This document shows positions 33,597-45,617 of a stretch of 64,000 nucleotides of DNA, in pieces (within the stretch, counting starts at the first letter, position 1; each line of letters starts with the position of its first letter). Below the pieces are notes generated by a model, which saw only the letters and a program-made list of their open reading frames with translations, was not told where the DNA came from and did no database searches. The translations under genes and the position numbers were made by a program. The stretch covers positions 49,151,465 through 49,215,464 of the forward strand of contig NC_052354.1 in assembly GCF_009727055.1 (NCBI RefSeq). Direction: 5' to 3'. The DNA is from Benincasa hispida (taxonomy: Eukaryota > Streptophyta > Magnoliopsida > Cucurbitales > Cucurbitaceae).

Positions 33597-35332
33597 TATT
33601 GGGTTTTATGTCCTACAGCTCGTAGTTTGTAATATCAAACATATTCTATTTAAAATAAAGTTATTATTAAGGTTTATTCAATAAAACTGTTATTGAGTAT
33701 GTAAATTGCACTTGTAAATACCAAATTCAATAAAGACCCATGGCTATTACACGAATACTTGGACTTTATATAGAGATATAAGAACAGATCAAGTTCTAGT
33801 AAATAGTCAAAAAAGTCTATAGTATACGAATAAGGTTAGGTACCTTTTTTGGTAACACTATATTCTGCCCCACTTTGTATTTAGTACAAACGATGTGATC
33901 CTGAATCGTTCATGTGGAAACATGTGAATAGAAGCGTCCTATGCAATGAGTTTATGTAAGACCAGACCAAGAAACAAGTCACTCTTACTTTATAACGTTG
34001 TTTACTGTTTAAGACTGACTATTTCAAAGCGATGACCTAGGTAACTTGACCTTAATCTTGAGCTAACTGTGAACTCCTATTTATTCGGGATTATCCTTAG
34101 AATTGCATGGATGAGGGTTGGCTCAATAGCGCCGGCTCAATAAACCTCCCATTTCAGGGGTAAGACCAGGTAGATAGTTGAGGACATAGGGTGCAAATGG
34201 AATTCGCTCCTACCCGCTTTTAAGATTAGTAGAAAGGTTGATCTTAAGTACTGATTAGAGGATCAATAGATCTTAAAGAGCAAGATGTAATATCAGAGGT
34301 AAAACAACATTTGACCCAGTCGTTATTACGAACAACGGCTGAACTTTAGTGGAGTGACCCGATAGTTAATGAATGCTGGTTAATTTGGTTTAAAAAGTTT
34401 AGCCGATTAATCTTGGATTGTTAGAGCCCATGTTCCGTAGGTCCATTAGGTCCCCCTACTAGCTCACAAATGGAATAAACCTTAGAATAGAGTGACGAGT
34501 TTAATTTGAAACATTCAAATTCGAATTAAGGGAATTAGTAATTATATGATATAATTACACGTTTAATTATTAAATTAAATGAAATTAGAGAATTGAATAA
34601 TATTTAAATACAATTTAAATAGAAGATTGTGATTGTGGAGTTGATATTTGATTAATTTATTATTTGATATTAAATTAATATAATTAATTAAATTATTTAA
34701 TTAATTATTGATTTGATTTTGCAAAATTAATGAAATTTTATATTAATTATAGAATTAATATTAATTTTGAAAATAAGTTTCAAAATTAAAAGAGAATTTG
34801 TTATTAATTAATTTTGAAAATAAATTTAAAATTCATTTTTTTTTTATGAAAAACCCATAAGCAGGTTTTTCCCACAAAAACTCACAATTCCACTAAATTG
34901 CTCTAAGTAGGAGTTGTCTACACTTAAGGAAATGTAGTTGCATGGTCAGCTTGCACGAAACAGAGTAGCCTTCAGCTTAGATGATGAGCCATGCAAGTAA
35001 GATTCTCTGGTTTTTCATTGTTTTGAAGAAGGGTTTTTCAATCTTGAAGAATAGCCAGCTTTTCTCCTAATATTTCCTTCAATTTTCAAATTATTTTGAT
35101 TCCCACAAATCAATCTAAGATCCAACTGAATAGTAGGGAAGATCAAATGGTGGTCTACTACAAATTGCTGAGGAGAAGCAAGCTGCAATTTGAAGAATTT
35201 TGAAGTCTTCAAAGGTAATTTCAGAAACCCTCTTTTTATTCAATAAACATGTTAACTTAATTGCTAAAATTGATGAATTAGAGTGGTTATTGATCTTGAT
35301 TTCTTCCGCTAATTTCATGCTAACTCCATCCA
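33597..35332 (+). repeat. 5' LTR of element M
   Basis: 1736 bp, starting TATTGGGTTTTATGTCC (TG eroded) and ending in CTCCATCCA before the primer-binding site. Against the 3' LTR (42706-44596, 1891 bp) it lacks about 90 bp after 34250 and about 80 bp near 34330, both clean internal deletions. The remainder aligns closely. Confidence 0.85.
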
Positions 35333-35333
35333 T

Positions 35334-35345
35334 CGGTATCAGAGC
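35334..35345 (+). promoter_or_regulatory. Primer-binding site of element M
   Basis: CGGTATCAGAGC, eleven of twelve bases matching the initiator tRNA-Met site TGGTATCAGAGC (first base changed), directly after the 5' LTR. Confidence 0.82.
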
Positions 35346-37260
35346 ATGATTTAAGCACTTAATTCGAGTTAATTTTAGTTTGATGGGTGATATTCATAGA
35401 ATGTATGAAAATGGTGGACTGATATGTTTTTTTTTCTAGTTTTGGCATTAAATTCTCTTTAATTACGTTGTAATTGTTATAATTGGCTATTTGTTTGTGG
35501 ATCTTAATATGTGATTAAGAGTCTGTAAATTTGTTAGAGTCAATAGAGTTGCAATTGGATTATAATTGAAGAAAGAAGCAAAGAATGTCAGCAATAGAAA
35601 ACTGGTAGTGAAGCTTCTGTCAGGCAACGAGGCCGATGCGTTGCAATGCTAGGATGAAGAGCCTGAGGCATTGCAATGCTGGGATGAAGCATCGCAACGT
35701 TGTTCATTTCAGCCCAGAAATGTGCGCATGCAAGGAGTCAGTTCTCAGGATTGGTCTGGTTCTACCGGTTTAGTTAGTTGAAGGTCTGGTTCAGTACCTT
35801 TTGGAGTTTTGGGATCGGTTCAGGTTGTTTTGGGCAGTCAAAAAGCAGATTGAAGTTGTTTTAATTATTATTGTAATAATTTAGGTTGTTTGTTTGCTTA
35901 AAATGCCAAAATTGGTCCATATCAGTGTATGTTTAATTATTTATGCATTATGAATGTATGTTATAATTAAATAAATCTTGTATGTGCATATAGTATGCCA
36001 TGTAGATTTAAAATCCCACCATAGGAAGCATGTTGCATGCATTGAAAGTATGTTATAAAGAATTCTAATAAATAGTATGTATGTTTAGGGTTTCAAGTAT
36101 TTAATATAAGGTGTTATATTAAATCATGTAATGCTTGATGATTGTTATGGATGCAAAGCATGTCTATTATTTTATAATTGTTATCAAAACCAAATTAGAC
36201 TTATAAAATCCATAACAAATATAAGATGCATACTCACCTATGTCGTTATCTTGTAAAATTGTGGTTAAAAACTCAACCGATCATAATCCTGTCTAAGGCT
36301 GGAGGTATTTAAGTTGATGGTTTACGGAGCACCTCCTACCTGAGGATTGTAACCGAATAATTGAGCGTTGTTAAGCTGGTTTATGAGCATGTGTGAGCGA
36401 TGTGAGATTTTAAAACTGGTTTATCGCCTAGATATCGTAGGTTATAGTCCAAATATAAACGTTATACTTGGATAATCACCTAGACTTAGGTTGTTTTATT
36501 AGCCGAAATATACTTAAGTAATTTTTTTAGTCAAAACAAATAGAACACTTCAGTGGGATATTAATAACATATACGATATGTTGTTCTTAGCTCTCACGTC
36601 CCTAAGAGTTCACACCGTGAGACTCATGCTTGGCTTCGTGTCACCCTTGGAGTGACCTCCATTCGAAAAGTGTTTGTATGGATCAATAACAAAGTGAATA
36701 GAGGAAGTAGTTCGAGTAAGTGGGTGAAGAATATGTGTCAACATGTCCTACGGTCTCTTCCATTAGTTTGGATCATGAGATTCCTATGTTGCACCTACTT
36801 ATTGACTTTATGCGACATATGCTAGTCATTTTTTTGGTAGCTATCCCTTCAGAGAGTTGTAACATGGGATTCGAAACAACTCAAACTCAAAAAATGGATA
36901 GGATTTCTTAGATTTATTCACAACCTTGACTCTCCAATTCGGAAGTATCGTTGGGGCCAACCTATGAAGTCTGAAAATGGAGGGTTTCATTTACGAGGAT
37001 TACCAAGTGTTAGTAAGTTCTTGACAAAAAAACAGTAACTAAATGACTATAGGAATAAGAGTTATTCTGAAGATAGTATTTAGTCAAAATTATCTTGCTT
37101 TAGTGAATGAGTATTTGATTTCCTCTCTGTAGCATCTATTCTGACTCACTAAAGTATCGTTGCAAATAAATAATGATTTTTTGGTACATTATCGCTTTTG
37201 CTAAAATTGAATTAGATTTCAAAAGCAATTTACTAATTAAAATTTGTTCATAATTTCAAC
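35346..37260 (+). other. Leader of element M
   Basis: 1.9 kb untranslated leader before the gag ATG. It has three palindrome-like motifs (35636-35650, 35667-35680, 35688-35701) with the TTGCAA core, then the shared Copia leader block with CACCGTGAGACTCATGC near 36613 and GTGTCACCCTTGGAGTGAC near 36638. Only one copy of the leader block is present, unlike elements I and K. Confidence 0.7.
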
Positions 37261-37630
37261 ATGTCGACTTCTTTAAAATCACTCGCTTTCGATAAAAATA
37301 GTTGTCTTAATCTTTCAACATTAAATATAAAAGTAATCTTAGCGAATGATGATTTAAATTTTGTTTTAATAGAGTAATATCCTCTATCTCCCAACTCATC
37401 TATAAATCAAAAGGTTTTGAGTGTCATAGATGAGGAAACAAAAGAAGCACGATGAAGTAAATGTGATTTTCTTGTCATTGAGACATGTTTAGTGGAAATG
37501 ATAAATTAACCTGGATATTAGATTCAGGTGCCTCTAATCATATCTGTGCTTTCACTCAGGAAGCTAGTTCTTGGAGACAACTTACAGAAGGTGAAACAAC
37601 CTTTAAGGTAGGGACCAAAGAGGTTGTTTT
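37261..37630 (+). pseudogene. Gag stub fused to protease in element M
   Basis: ATG 37261 opens MSTSLKSLAFDKNSC, collinear with gag of element I for about 55 codons (NDDLNFVLIE then a stop). At about 37430 the sequence passes directly to CDFLVIETCLVE, the segment just before the protease, so most of gag and the zinc knuckle are deleted. The protease motif WILDSGASNHICAF has an intact Asp. The protein continues through RQLTEGETTFKVGTKEVV and is then cut by the solo LTR at 37631. Confidence 0.8.
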
Positions 37631-39616
37631 TGTTGGGGTTGATGCCCTAAATCTCGTAGGGTTCTATAGTTTGTAATTGTAATGTACAAATATCTTATTC
37701 ATTTAATAAAATATATGATAATTTATTTCAATTTTAGTTGCATTAACCACAAACCAATAAACTAAGATCCAAGGTTATCTTGTAGCTTAAACATGTATGT
37801 AGAGACATACGGGTGGATCATGTTTAAGTGATAACCTAAATGGTCTGTAGTAGATGGATAAGGCTGGATACCTTATCCTGATGACACTACGAGTATGGTC
37901 CGCTTTGTAGATGTTATAATTGTTGTAAGTGATACAAATGATCTGATCCTGATCATTCATGTGGAGACATGTGAGAGGGAGGGGGGATATTCTATACAAA
38001 GAAGTTTGTATAAGACCAGACCACGAAATATTTAGTCTCATTATATAACATCGTTCATAATAGAGACTTACATTTCTCCAGGATGACCAAACACTTTGAT
38101 TAGGCCGACTACTTACTTTACGAGGTAACATGACATGAATCCTGAGTGAGTTGTAATCTCCTCCCTATGAAGACGGTCATTTGATTTGTATGAGTGAGAG
38201 TGACTAGATCACCGACTCAATATACCTACCATTTTGGGGATTCGTCTAATTGGGAAGCTGGGAACACAGCTACACAAGAAGGAATTCACTCTTTCCCCAA
38301 TGTCGGGGTAAGTAGATAAATTGTTTCCTTAAGGGCTAATTCCAGGGCTTGAACAAAGTGGCATCACACTCTCTCCTGGCCCGAGAGGGGTTCGATCATA
38401 GTTTGACTACGATTTTTTGGGCATTAGAGGGATTAGTGGTACTTAAAGAGTTAAATGTAATTATAAGGGCAAAATAATATTTTTGGCCCAATTGTACTTA
38501 CGAGCATTTTGTGAAAGGTCATCGTATTGTTGACTGGATATCCAATGGACATATAAATATATCTGTAGTGCAAATAGCGCAGTTGTCGATCTTTAGTGGA
38601 GTGTCTGACAGTTAACAGATGGTGAATAATTTGTTAAAGTAATTTAATTAAAGGAGTTTAATAAATTATTCATGTACCGTTGGAGCTTTAAGGTACAGGT
38701 CCATGAAGTCCTTTTGGTAGCTCAACGAGAATAAATAAGAATCAGTTTTTGGATTAATTTGAATTGTTCAAATTAATTATATATGATATAATTAATTTAA
38801 TATTAATTATATATGATATAATTACTATAATGTATTTGATACATTATAATATAAAATATATTTGAAAAGAAATAAATATTTAAATGTGATTCAAATGTTA
38901 ATTATGTGAATTGAATTTATATTATAATATAAATTCATATAATTAAATTTAATATAAATAGGATTTATATTAAATGTCATCGATGAGAGAATAGAAACTA
39001 TATGTTATATTGTATATGATACAATATAGAAACTATAGGTTATATGTTATATTTGATATAACATATAATTTAATATATATTATATGATAAGGTAGTTATT
39101 ATATAAATATATATTAAATAATTTAATTAAAATAAATAAATAAATATACTTAATTTATTTGTTTAAATAGTTAGGGGAGGGAGCTCCTTCTTTTTCTCCA
39201 TCACATTAGTGGGGCTGAGGGTTGGTGATCTTCTTCGGTGTGTTAACAGAGATACTGAAACTCTCTAACTGTAAGAAAAAGTTATGTAAGAGATCCCTTT
39301 CTCTCCTCCATTCTCCTCTCTCATTTTCCCCTCTTTACCAAAATAGTCAGAGCCCACAAACTCTTGGGTTCTCATCCCAGAGAATACCGTGGTGGTGTCC
39401 AATTGAAGATCGATGGTTTTTCCAGTGAAGATTATATCTTCAAAGGTAAGGGTTTTTGAACCAATTTTATTCTTCCATATTTTTGTTTTTTGCATGTTGT
39501 AACTTTTGTTTTTTAAATGCATAATTTATGTTCTTCTTTGTAAAATCTAAATTTTGGAAATTTTGGAAATTGGGACGATACACTTCCGCTCAAGGACCTC
39601 TAACCAGGTTCCTTCA
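37631..39616 (+). repeat. Solo LTR in the protease of element M
   Basis: 1986 bp, TGTTGGGGTTGATGCCC to GGTTCCTTCA. Flanks are GTTTT (37626-37630) and GTTTC (39617-39621), a 5-bp target duplication with one mismatch. Removing it restores KEVV-SAKAVRDMK across the junction, which is the order seen in related elements. Same family as the C 3' LTR and the L LTR. It contains TTCTCCATCACATTAGTGG-type U3/R sequence near 39190 and no protein. Confidence 0.9.
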
Positions 39617-39621
39617 GTTTC

Positions 39622-40810
39622 AGCTAAAGCAGTAAGAGATATGAAGTTATTTCTTAAAGATAGATTCATTTTTCTTGAGAATGTTTATTACATTCCTTCA
39701 TGAGAAGGAATTTAATATCTATCTCATGTTTGCTAGAACAGAAGTATACACTCACTTTTGAATTAATGAAGTGTCCTTATTTCAAAAGGTATCAAAATAT
39801 GTCATGCCAAACTAGAAATAAACTTATTTGTGTTAAAACCGACTGAGGTAAAAGTTGTTTTGAATATAAAGATGTTTGAAACAGTTGAAACTCAAAATAA
39901 GAAATGGAAAATTTCTCCTAATGCCTATCTTTGGCACTTAAGACCGGGTCACATTAACCTCAACGGGATTAGGAGGTTGGTTAAGAGTGAATTCCTAAAT
40001 CAATTAGAAGACAACTCTTCACCACCATGTGAATCTTGTCTTGAGGGTAAAATGATCGAAAGATCTTTTACGGGAAAAGATTTTAGAGCCAAAGAACCCT
40101 TAGAACTGGTACATTTAGACATTTGCAGTCCATTGAATGTTAAAGCACGAGGAGGGTATGAATAATTCATCAGTTTCATATATGATTATTCAAGATATGA
40201 CTATATTTTCTTAGTTCATCATAAGTCCGAAACACTTGAAAAGTTTGAGGAATATGAGGCAGAAGTTGAGAACCAATTAGGTAAAGAGATTAAAACACTC
40301 CGATCAGATCGAGATGGTGAGTATATGGACTTAAAATTACAGGACTATTTGATAGAACATGGAATTCAGTCTCAACTCATAACACCTGGTACACCTCAAT
40401 AGAATGGTGTAGCAGAAAAGAGAAATAGAACCCTGTTAGACCAGGTTCGTTCAATGATGAGTTAAGCTCAGTTATCTAGTTCGTTTTAGGGACATGCAGT
40501 AGAGACTATTGTGTATATTTTGAATATGGTTCCCTCGAAAAGTGTTTCAGAAAACACCTTACGAGTTATGGAGAGGACATAAAGATAGTTTACATCACTT
40601 CAGGATTTAGGGATATCCAACACATGTATTAGTACAAAACCCAAAGAAATTGGAATGCCGTTAAAAAATATGCCTATTTGTAGGGTATCTTAAAGAGACA
40701 AAAGGTGGTTATTTCTATGATCCTCAAGAAGATAAAGTATTTTTATCGAAAAATGCAATATTCCTTGATGAGAACCACATAAAGAATTATCAACCTCGCA
40801 GTAAGTTTTA
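39622..40810 (+). pseudogene. Copia integrase of element M
   Basis: It resumes with SAKAVRDMKLFLKDRF (39620 on), then AYLWHLRPGHINLNGIRRLV and CESCLEGKMIERSFTGKDF (zinc-binding H-H-C-C). The core follows: VHLDICSPLNV with the first Asp, LRSDRDGEYMDLKLQDYLIE with the second, TPQ-stop-NGVAEKRNRTLLD with the Glu. Stops replace codons at 40165, 40401 (CAG-to-TAG), 40465 and 40488. A frameshift near 40555 precedes the GGYFYDPQEDKVF-like region. Inactive. Confidence 0.82.
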
Positions 40811-41821
40811 AGTGAGATGCTCGGAGAAACTACAGATAAATCAACAAAAGTTGTTGATCAAATGGTTCATCTACAAGAATTGTTGATAAAACTGGTACTT
40901 CACATCCTTCTCAAGAGTTGAGAGTCCCTTGACGTAGTGGGATGTTGTTCAACACCCGACCGATACATGGTTTAATGGAAACTTAGGTCGTCACACCTGA
41001 TGATGGCTTAGAGGATCCATTGTTTTTTAAACATGCAATGAAAGATGTGAATAGAGACCAATGGATGAAAGCCATGGACCTCGAAATTGAGTCATTGTAC
41101 TTCAATTCAGTATAAAAACTTGTAGATCAGCCAGAAAGGGTAAAACCTATTGGTTGTAAATGGATCTACTAGAGAAAACGAGACCAAGTTGGTAAGGTGC
41201 AAATCTACGAGGCTATACTCGTGGCAAAAGGGTTTACCCAAAGAGATAGGGCTATGAAGAAACCTTCTCTCTGATTGCCATGATTAAGTCTATTAGAATA
41301 TCTTATCCATTGCAGCATTTTATGATTATGAAATCTGACAAATAGATGTCAAAACAACTTTTTTAAATGGCTATCTTGAAGAGAGTGTCTATATGTCTTA
41401 ATCAGAAGGGTTTATTGAACAGGGTCAGAAGCAAAAAGTTTGCAAGCTTAAAAGATCCATTTATGGTTTAAAACAAGCTTCTCGATCCTTGAATATGAGA
41501 TTCGACACTGCGATCAAATCTTATGGCTTTGAACAAAATGTTGACGAACCTTGTGTTTACAAGAAGATTGTCAACAAAACTGTAGCTTTTCTGGTTTTGT
41601 ATGTTGATGATATTCTATTCATTGGAAATGAAGTAGAATTCTTAGCTGACGTTGAGAGATGGCTGGCTTCGCAATTTCAAATGAAGAATTTGGGAGATGG
41701 ACAGTATGTTATTGGGATCCAAATAATTCGAAATCGTAAAAACAACACACTAACATTATCTCAGGCATCATATATAGACAAGATGTTGTCAAGATATAAA
41801 ATGCAAAATTCCAAGAAGTAA
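40811..41821 (+). pseudogene. Copia reverse transcriptase of element M
   Basis: 41040-41170 reads AMKDVNRDQWMKAMDLEIES and LVDQPERVKPIGCKWIY, with a stop. A shifted part carries QIDVKTTFLNGYLEESVYM, in which motif A keeps its Asp, unlike element C. From 41489 a clean frame gives FDTAIKSYGFEQNVDEPCVY, FLVLYVDDILFIGN (intact YVDD) and FQMKNLGDGQYVIGIQI, ending at the TAA at 41819. Several frameshifts between 40930 and 41480 prevent translation. Confidence 0.82.
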
Positions 41822-42565
41822 ATGTTACCTTTCGGGCATGAAATTCATTTATTTGAGGAACAATGTCTTAGACACCTCAAGAGGTTGAGGTTATGAAACG
41901 AATTCCCTATGCATCATCAGTTGGAAGTTTAATGTATGCTATGTTGTGTACATGTCCCGACATATGCTATGCAGTTAGAATTGTTAGCAGGTATCAGTCC
42001 AATCCTGGATATGATCATTGAACTGCCGTTAAAAAACATCCTCAAGTATATTCGGAGAACGAGGGACTATATGCTTGTGTATAGTGCTAATGATCTGATC
42101 CTTATAGGATATACTGGTTCTGACTTTCAGACCGATGTAGATTCTAGAAAATCAACTTCGGGGTCAGTATTTACTTTAAATAGAGAAGCTATAGTATGAA
42201 GGAGGAAAAAGCAAAGCTATATTACTGACTCCACCATGGAAGCGGAGTACATAGCTATATGTGAAGCAGCCAAAGAAGTAGTGTGACTCATAAAGTTTTT
42301 GTTCGATTTGGAAGTTGTTCCAAATATCCATCTACCCATGACCCTCTATTGTGACAATAGTGGAGCAGCTGCAAATTCCAATTAACCAGAAGCCAAAAGC
42401 GCAAAAAAACACATCGAGCACAAGTACCATCTCATCAGGGAGAATGTACACCAAAGAGACATGATCGTCATGTAGATAGCCTCAGAAGACAACTTGGCTG
42501 ATCCGTTTACAAAAGCTCTCCTGGCTAAAGTGTTCGAGGGTCATCTAGTGGGACTAGGACTATGA
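41822..42565 (+). pseudogene. Copia RNase H of element M
   Basis: It includes a VGSLMYAMLCTCPDICYAV-like segment near 41925, NILKYIRRTRDYMLVYSAND (42030 on), GYTGSDFQTDVDSRKSTSGS, TMEAEYIAICEAAKEV and LYCDNSGAA, then DNLADPFTKALLAKVFEGHL near 42490. The first catalytic Asp in the Y-T-D position is Gly here (YTGSDF), a possible loss. A frameshift and stops at about 42199, 42285 and 42383 inactivate it. About 140 bp of non-coding sequence separate it from the polypurine tract. Confidence 0.78.
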
Positions 42566-42694
42566 GATAGATAGAACTAGGACAAATGGGAGAAATACTG
42601 GGTATCTGATGCCCTAGTTTATTGTATTTATTCTCTCATTACTCAACACTGTATATATATTTGTATATATGTAAATCCACTTGAGTCTTAGTCT

Positions 42695-42705
42695 AAGTGG
42701 GAGTT
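42695..42705 (+). promoter_or_regulatory. Polypurine tract of element M
   Basis: AAGTGGGAGTT directly before the TGTTGGG start of the 3' LTR at 42706, same core as in elements C and L. Primes plus-strand synthesis. Confidence 0.8.
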
Positions 42706-44596
42706 TGTTGGGTTGTATGTCCTCAAACTCGCAATTGTAATATTAAACGTATTCTATTTACAATAAAGATATTATTGAGGTTTATTCAATAAAATTATTA
42801 TTGAATATATAAATTGCAGTTGTAAAGACTAAATCCAATAAACTAAGATCCATGACTATTATATGAATACTTGGACTTTATGTAAAGACATAAAAATAGA
42901 TCAAGTTCTAGTAAATGGCCAAAACGGTCTATAGTATATAAATAAGGTTGGGTGTCTTATTCTGGTAACACTATTAGATTCAGCCTATTTTGTATCTAGT
43001 ACAAACAATGTGATCCCGAATCGTTCATGTGAAGACATGTGAGTAGAGGCCTCCTATGCAATGATTTTGTGTAAGATCAGTCCAAGAAACAAGTCGCTCT
43101 TACTTTATAACGTTGTTTATTGTTTAAGACTGACTATTTCAAAGCGATGACCTAGGTAACCTGACCTTAATCTTGAGCTAACTATGAACTTTTGTATATT
43201 CGGGATTATCCTTAGATTTGCACGGGTGAGGGTTAGCTCAACAACATTGGCTCATTAAGCCTCCCATTTCAGGGGTAAGACTGGGTAGATAGGTGCAAGA
43301 TGAAATTCACTTCTATCCGCTTTTAGGGTTAGTAGAAAGGTTGTTCTCTTAAGTACTGATTCCAAGTCTTGAACAAGGGACTCTACCCTCTTATTGGCCT
43401 GAGAGGGACTCGATTTGGTGATTGGATAACAAGCTAATTGTTCATTAGAGGATCGACAGGATTTAAGAAGCAAGATGTAATTTCGAGGGTAAAAAAGCAT
43501 TTGACCCAACTGTCATTACAAACAATCTATGAAGGGTCGATTTACTGATTACGGTTAAATTAAATGGATAAAAATATATCTACAGTGAGGGAAGTGTAAC
43601 TATTAGGCTTTATAAAGTGACCCGATAGTTAATGAATGTTGATTAATTCGGTTTAAAGAGTTTAACTTATTAATCTTGAATTGTTGGAGCTCATGATCTG
43701 TAGGTTCATTAGGTCCCCCTACCAGCTCACAAATGGAATAAACCTTAGAATAGAGTGATGAGTTTAATTTGAAATGTTCGAATTCGAATTGAGAGAATTA
43801 GTAATTATATATGATATAATTACAAGTTTAATTACTAAATTAAACGAAATTGGAGAATTGAATAATATTTATATACGATTTAAATAGAGATTCGTGATTG
43901 TGGAAGTGATGTTTGATTAATTCAATATTTGATATTAAATTAATATAATTAATTAAATTGGTTAATTAATTATTCAATTAATTTTGTAAAATTAATGAAA
44001 TTTCATATTAATTATATAATTAATATTAGTATTGAAATAAGTTTCAAGATTAAAAGAGAATTTTTTTTTTAATTAACTTTGAAAATCAATTTCAAATTCA
44101 TTTTTTTAATGAAAAAACCATGAATGGGTCTCCCCCACAAAAACTCACAATTCCACTAAATTACTCCAAGTAGGAACTATTTACACTTGAGGAAATGTAG
44201 TTGTACGATCAACTTGCACAAAACTAAGTAGCCTTCAGCTCAGATGATGAGCCAAGCAAGCAAGATTTCTCTGGTTTTTCATTGTTTTGAAGAAGGGTTT
44301 TTTCAGTTTTGAAGAATAGCCAGCTTTTCTCCTAATATTCCCTTCAATTTTCAACCTATTTTGATTCTCACAAGTCAATCTAAGGTCCAAAAGAATAATA
44401 GGGAAGATCAAGTGGTGATCTATTACGAATTGTTGAGGAGAATCAAGTTGAAATTTGAAGAATTTTGAAGTCTTCAAAGGTAATTTTTGAAACCCTCTTT
44501 TTATTCAATAAGCATGTTGTCTTGAGTGCTAAAATTGATGAATTAAAGTGGTTATTGATTCTAATTTCTTCCACTAATTGCATGTTAACTAGATCA
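42706..44596 (+). repeat. 3' LTR of element M
   Basis: 1891 bp, from TGTTGGGTTGTATGTCC to a CTAGATCA end. It matches the 5' LTR (with that copy's two deletions) and the solo LTRs at 47149 and 52728. After 44596 the sequence is that of another LTR family, the truncated LTR of element K. Confidence 0.87.
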
Positions 44597-45171
44597 TAGT
44601 TATATAAATAAATAAATATATATATATATAAGTTAATTATTATATATATAATATTTATTTAAATTAAAATTAATTTAATTTAAGTTTAATTTTAAATTTA
44701 AAGGGAGGGAAATAACTTCGCTCCCTTTAATTCTCTCCTAATCTCACGTAGAGAGTGGACAATTGAAGTGTGTGATTCTTCTTCTTTTTCAGTTTACAGT
44801 ATTACGAGAAGATCTCAGAAAAATCTTACAGACTCTCTTTTCTCCTCTCAATCTCTCTTTCAAAGTCTTAGAGTCCACACCTCCTAAAAAATTCTCATCC
44901 TAAGAGAATACATATGTAACTTCTTATGATGGTGTCCTCACTAGTGTTACTCTGTTCGTGATTGATCGTGATTGTCGTGGAGAGGAGGATTTACAAGAAG
45001 AAAGTATTCTTCAAGGGTAAGTAAAAATTCTAAACTATAACTTTTTTTTCCCCATTCTCAAGCATGCTGTAAAATTAATTTATTTAACTGCATAATTCTG
45101 TTATGTAATTTTCATTCTATATAAAGATTAAAAATTGGGTCGATCCCCGCTTCCGCAATGGAACTTCACCA
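44597..45171 (+). repeat. Truncated 5' LTR of element K
   Basis: 575 bp matching the final third of the LTR family of 37631-39616 (AT-rich part, GGGAGGGA near 44701, GATGGTGTCC near 44930), ending CTTCACCA before the primer-binding site. The first 1.4 kb are missing on the side of element M. Confidence 0.75.
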
Positions 45172-45173
45172 AT

Positions 45174-45185
45174 TGGTATCAGAGC
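45174..45185 (+). promoter_or_regulatory. Primer-binding site of element K
   Basis: TGGTATCAGAGC, a perfect 12-nt initiator tRNA-Met primer-binding site, 2 bases after the LTR end. Confidence 0.88.
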
Positions 45186-45519
45186 CAGATTTTGATCCCA
45201 CTTTTTCTTATTTTCCAGAATTGAATTACAGTGAATTGGTGGGATTTGCATTCTGTTTTTAATTCATGTTGAAGAATGTATAAAACTTATGATGGTTTTC
45301 AATTTTTGGTTGTTTGTGGGATTGGACCTTAGATTTATTACTTTTCTTTATAAATTGGTTTGTAAGGGCACGATGTTTTGGGCATTTAATTGCAATAAAG
45401 TCTGTAATTTGTATGTTTTGAGTCGTTCGTGATCATTTTTGTGTTTTTCTGGAGAAAACGAGGTCTAATTCAAAGAAGATTTGATGGAATTCGCAACTAT
45501 ACAATGGCTACTACACAGT

Positions 45520-45617
45520 AGCGTTGCAATGCTATGCCCTACATTGTGACGCTGCGAAGGGCGAACAGAATAATCTTTTCATAGCGTTGCAACGCTAGGG
45601 CACAACATTGCAACGCT
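45520..45617 (+). promoter_or_regulatory. Cluster of GC-core palindromes in the K leader
   Basis: AGCGTTGCAATGCT (45520-45533), ACATTGTGACGCT (45541-45553), AGCGTTGCAACGCT (45583-45596, a perfect 14-nt palindrome) and ACATTGCAACGCT (45605-45617), all about 350-440 nt downstream of the primer-binding site. Related clusters lie in the leaders of M and I. The function is not known to me. A dimerisation or packaging role is inferred only from position and self-complementarity. Confidence 0.6.

Larger units (their letters stand above)
33597..44596 (+). mobile_element. Copia element M with both LTRs
   Basis: 5' LTR 33597-35332, primer-binding site 35334-35345, leader to 37260, gag stub and protease 37261-37630, integrase 39622 to about 40800, RT to 41820, RNase H to about 42565, polypurine tract 42695-42705, 3' LTR 42706-44596. 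A solo LTR of another family (37631-39616) sits in the protease region. No convincing target duplication was seen at the outer ends, which are both rich in AT repeats. Stops interrupt all modules. Confidence 0.85.
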
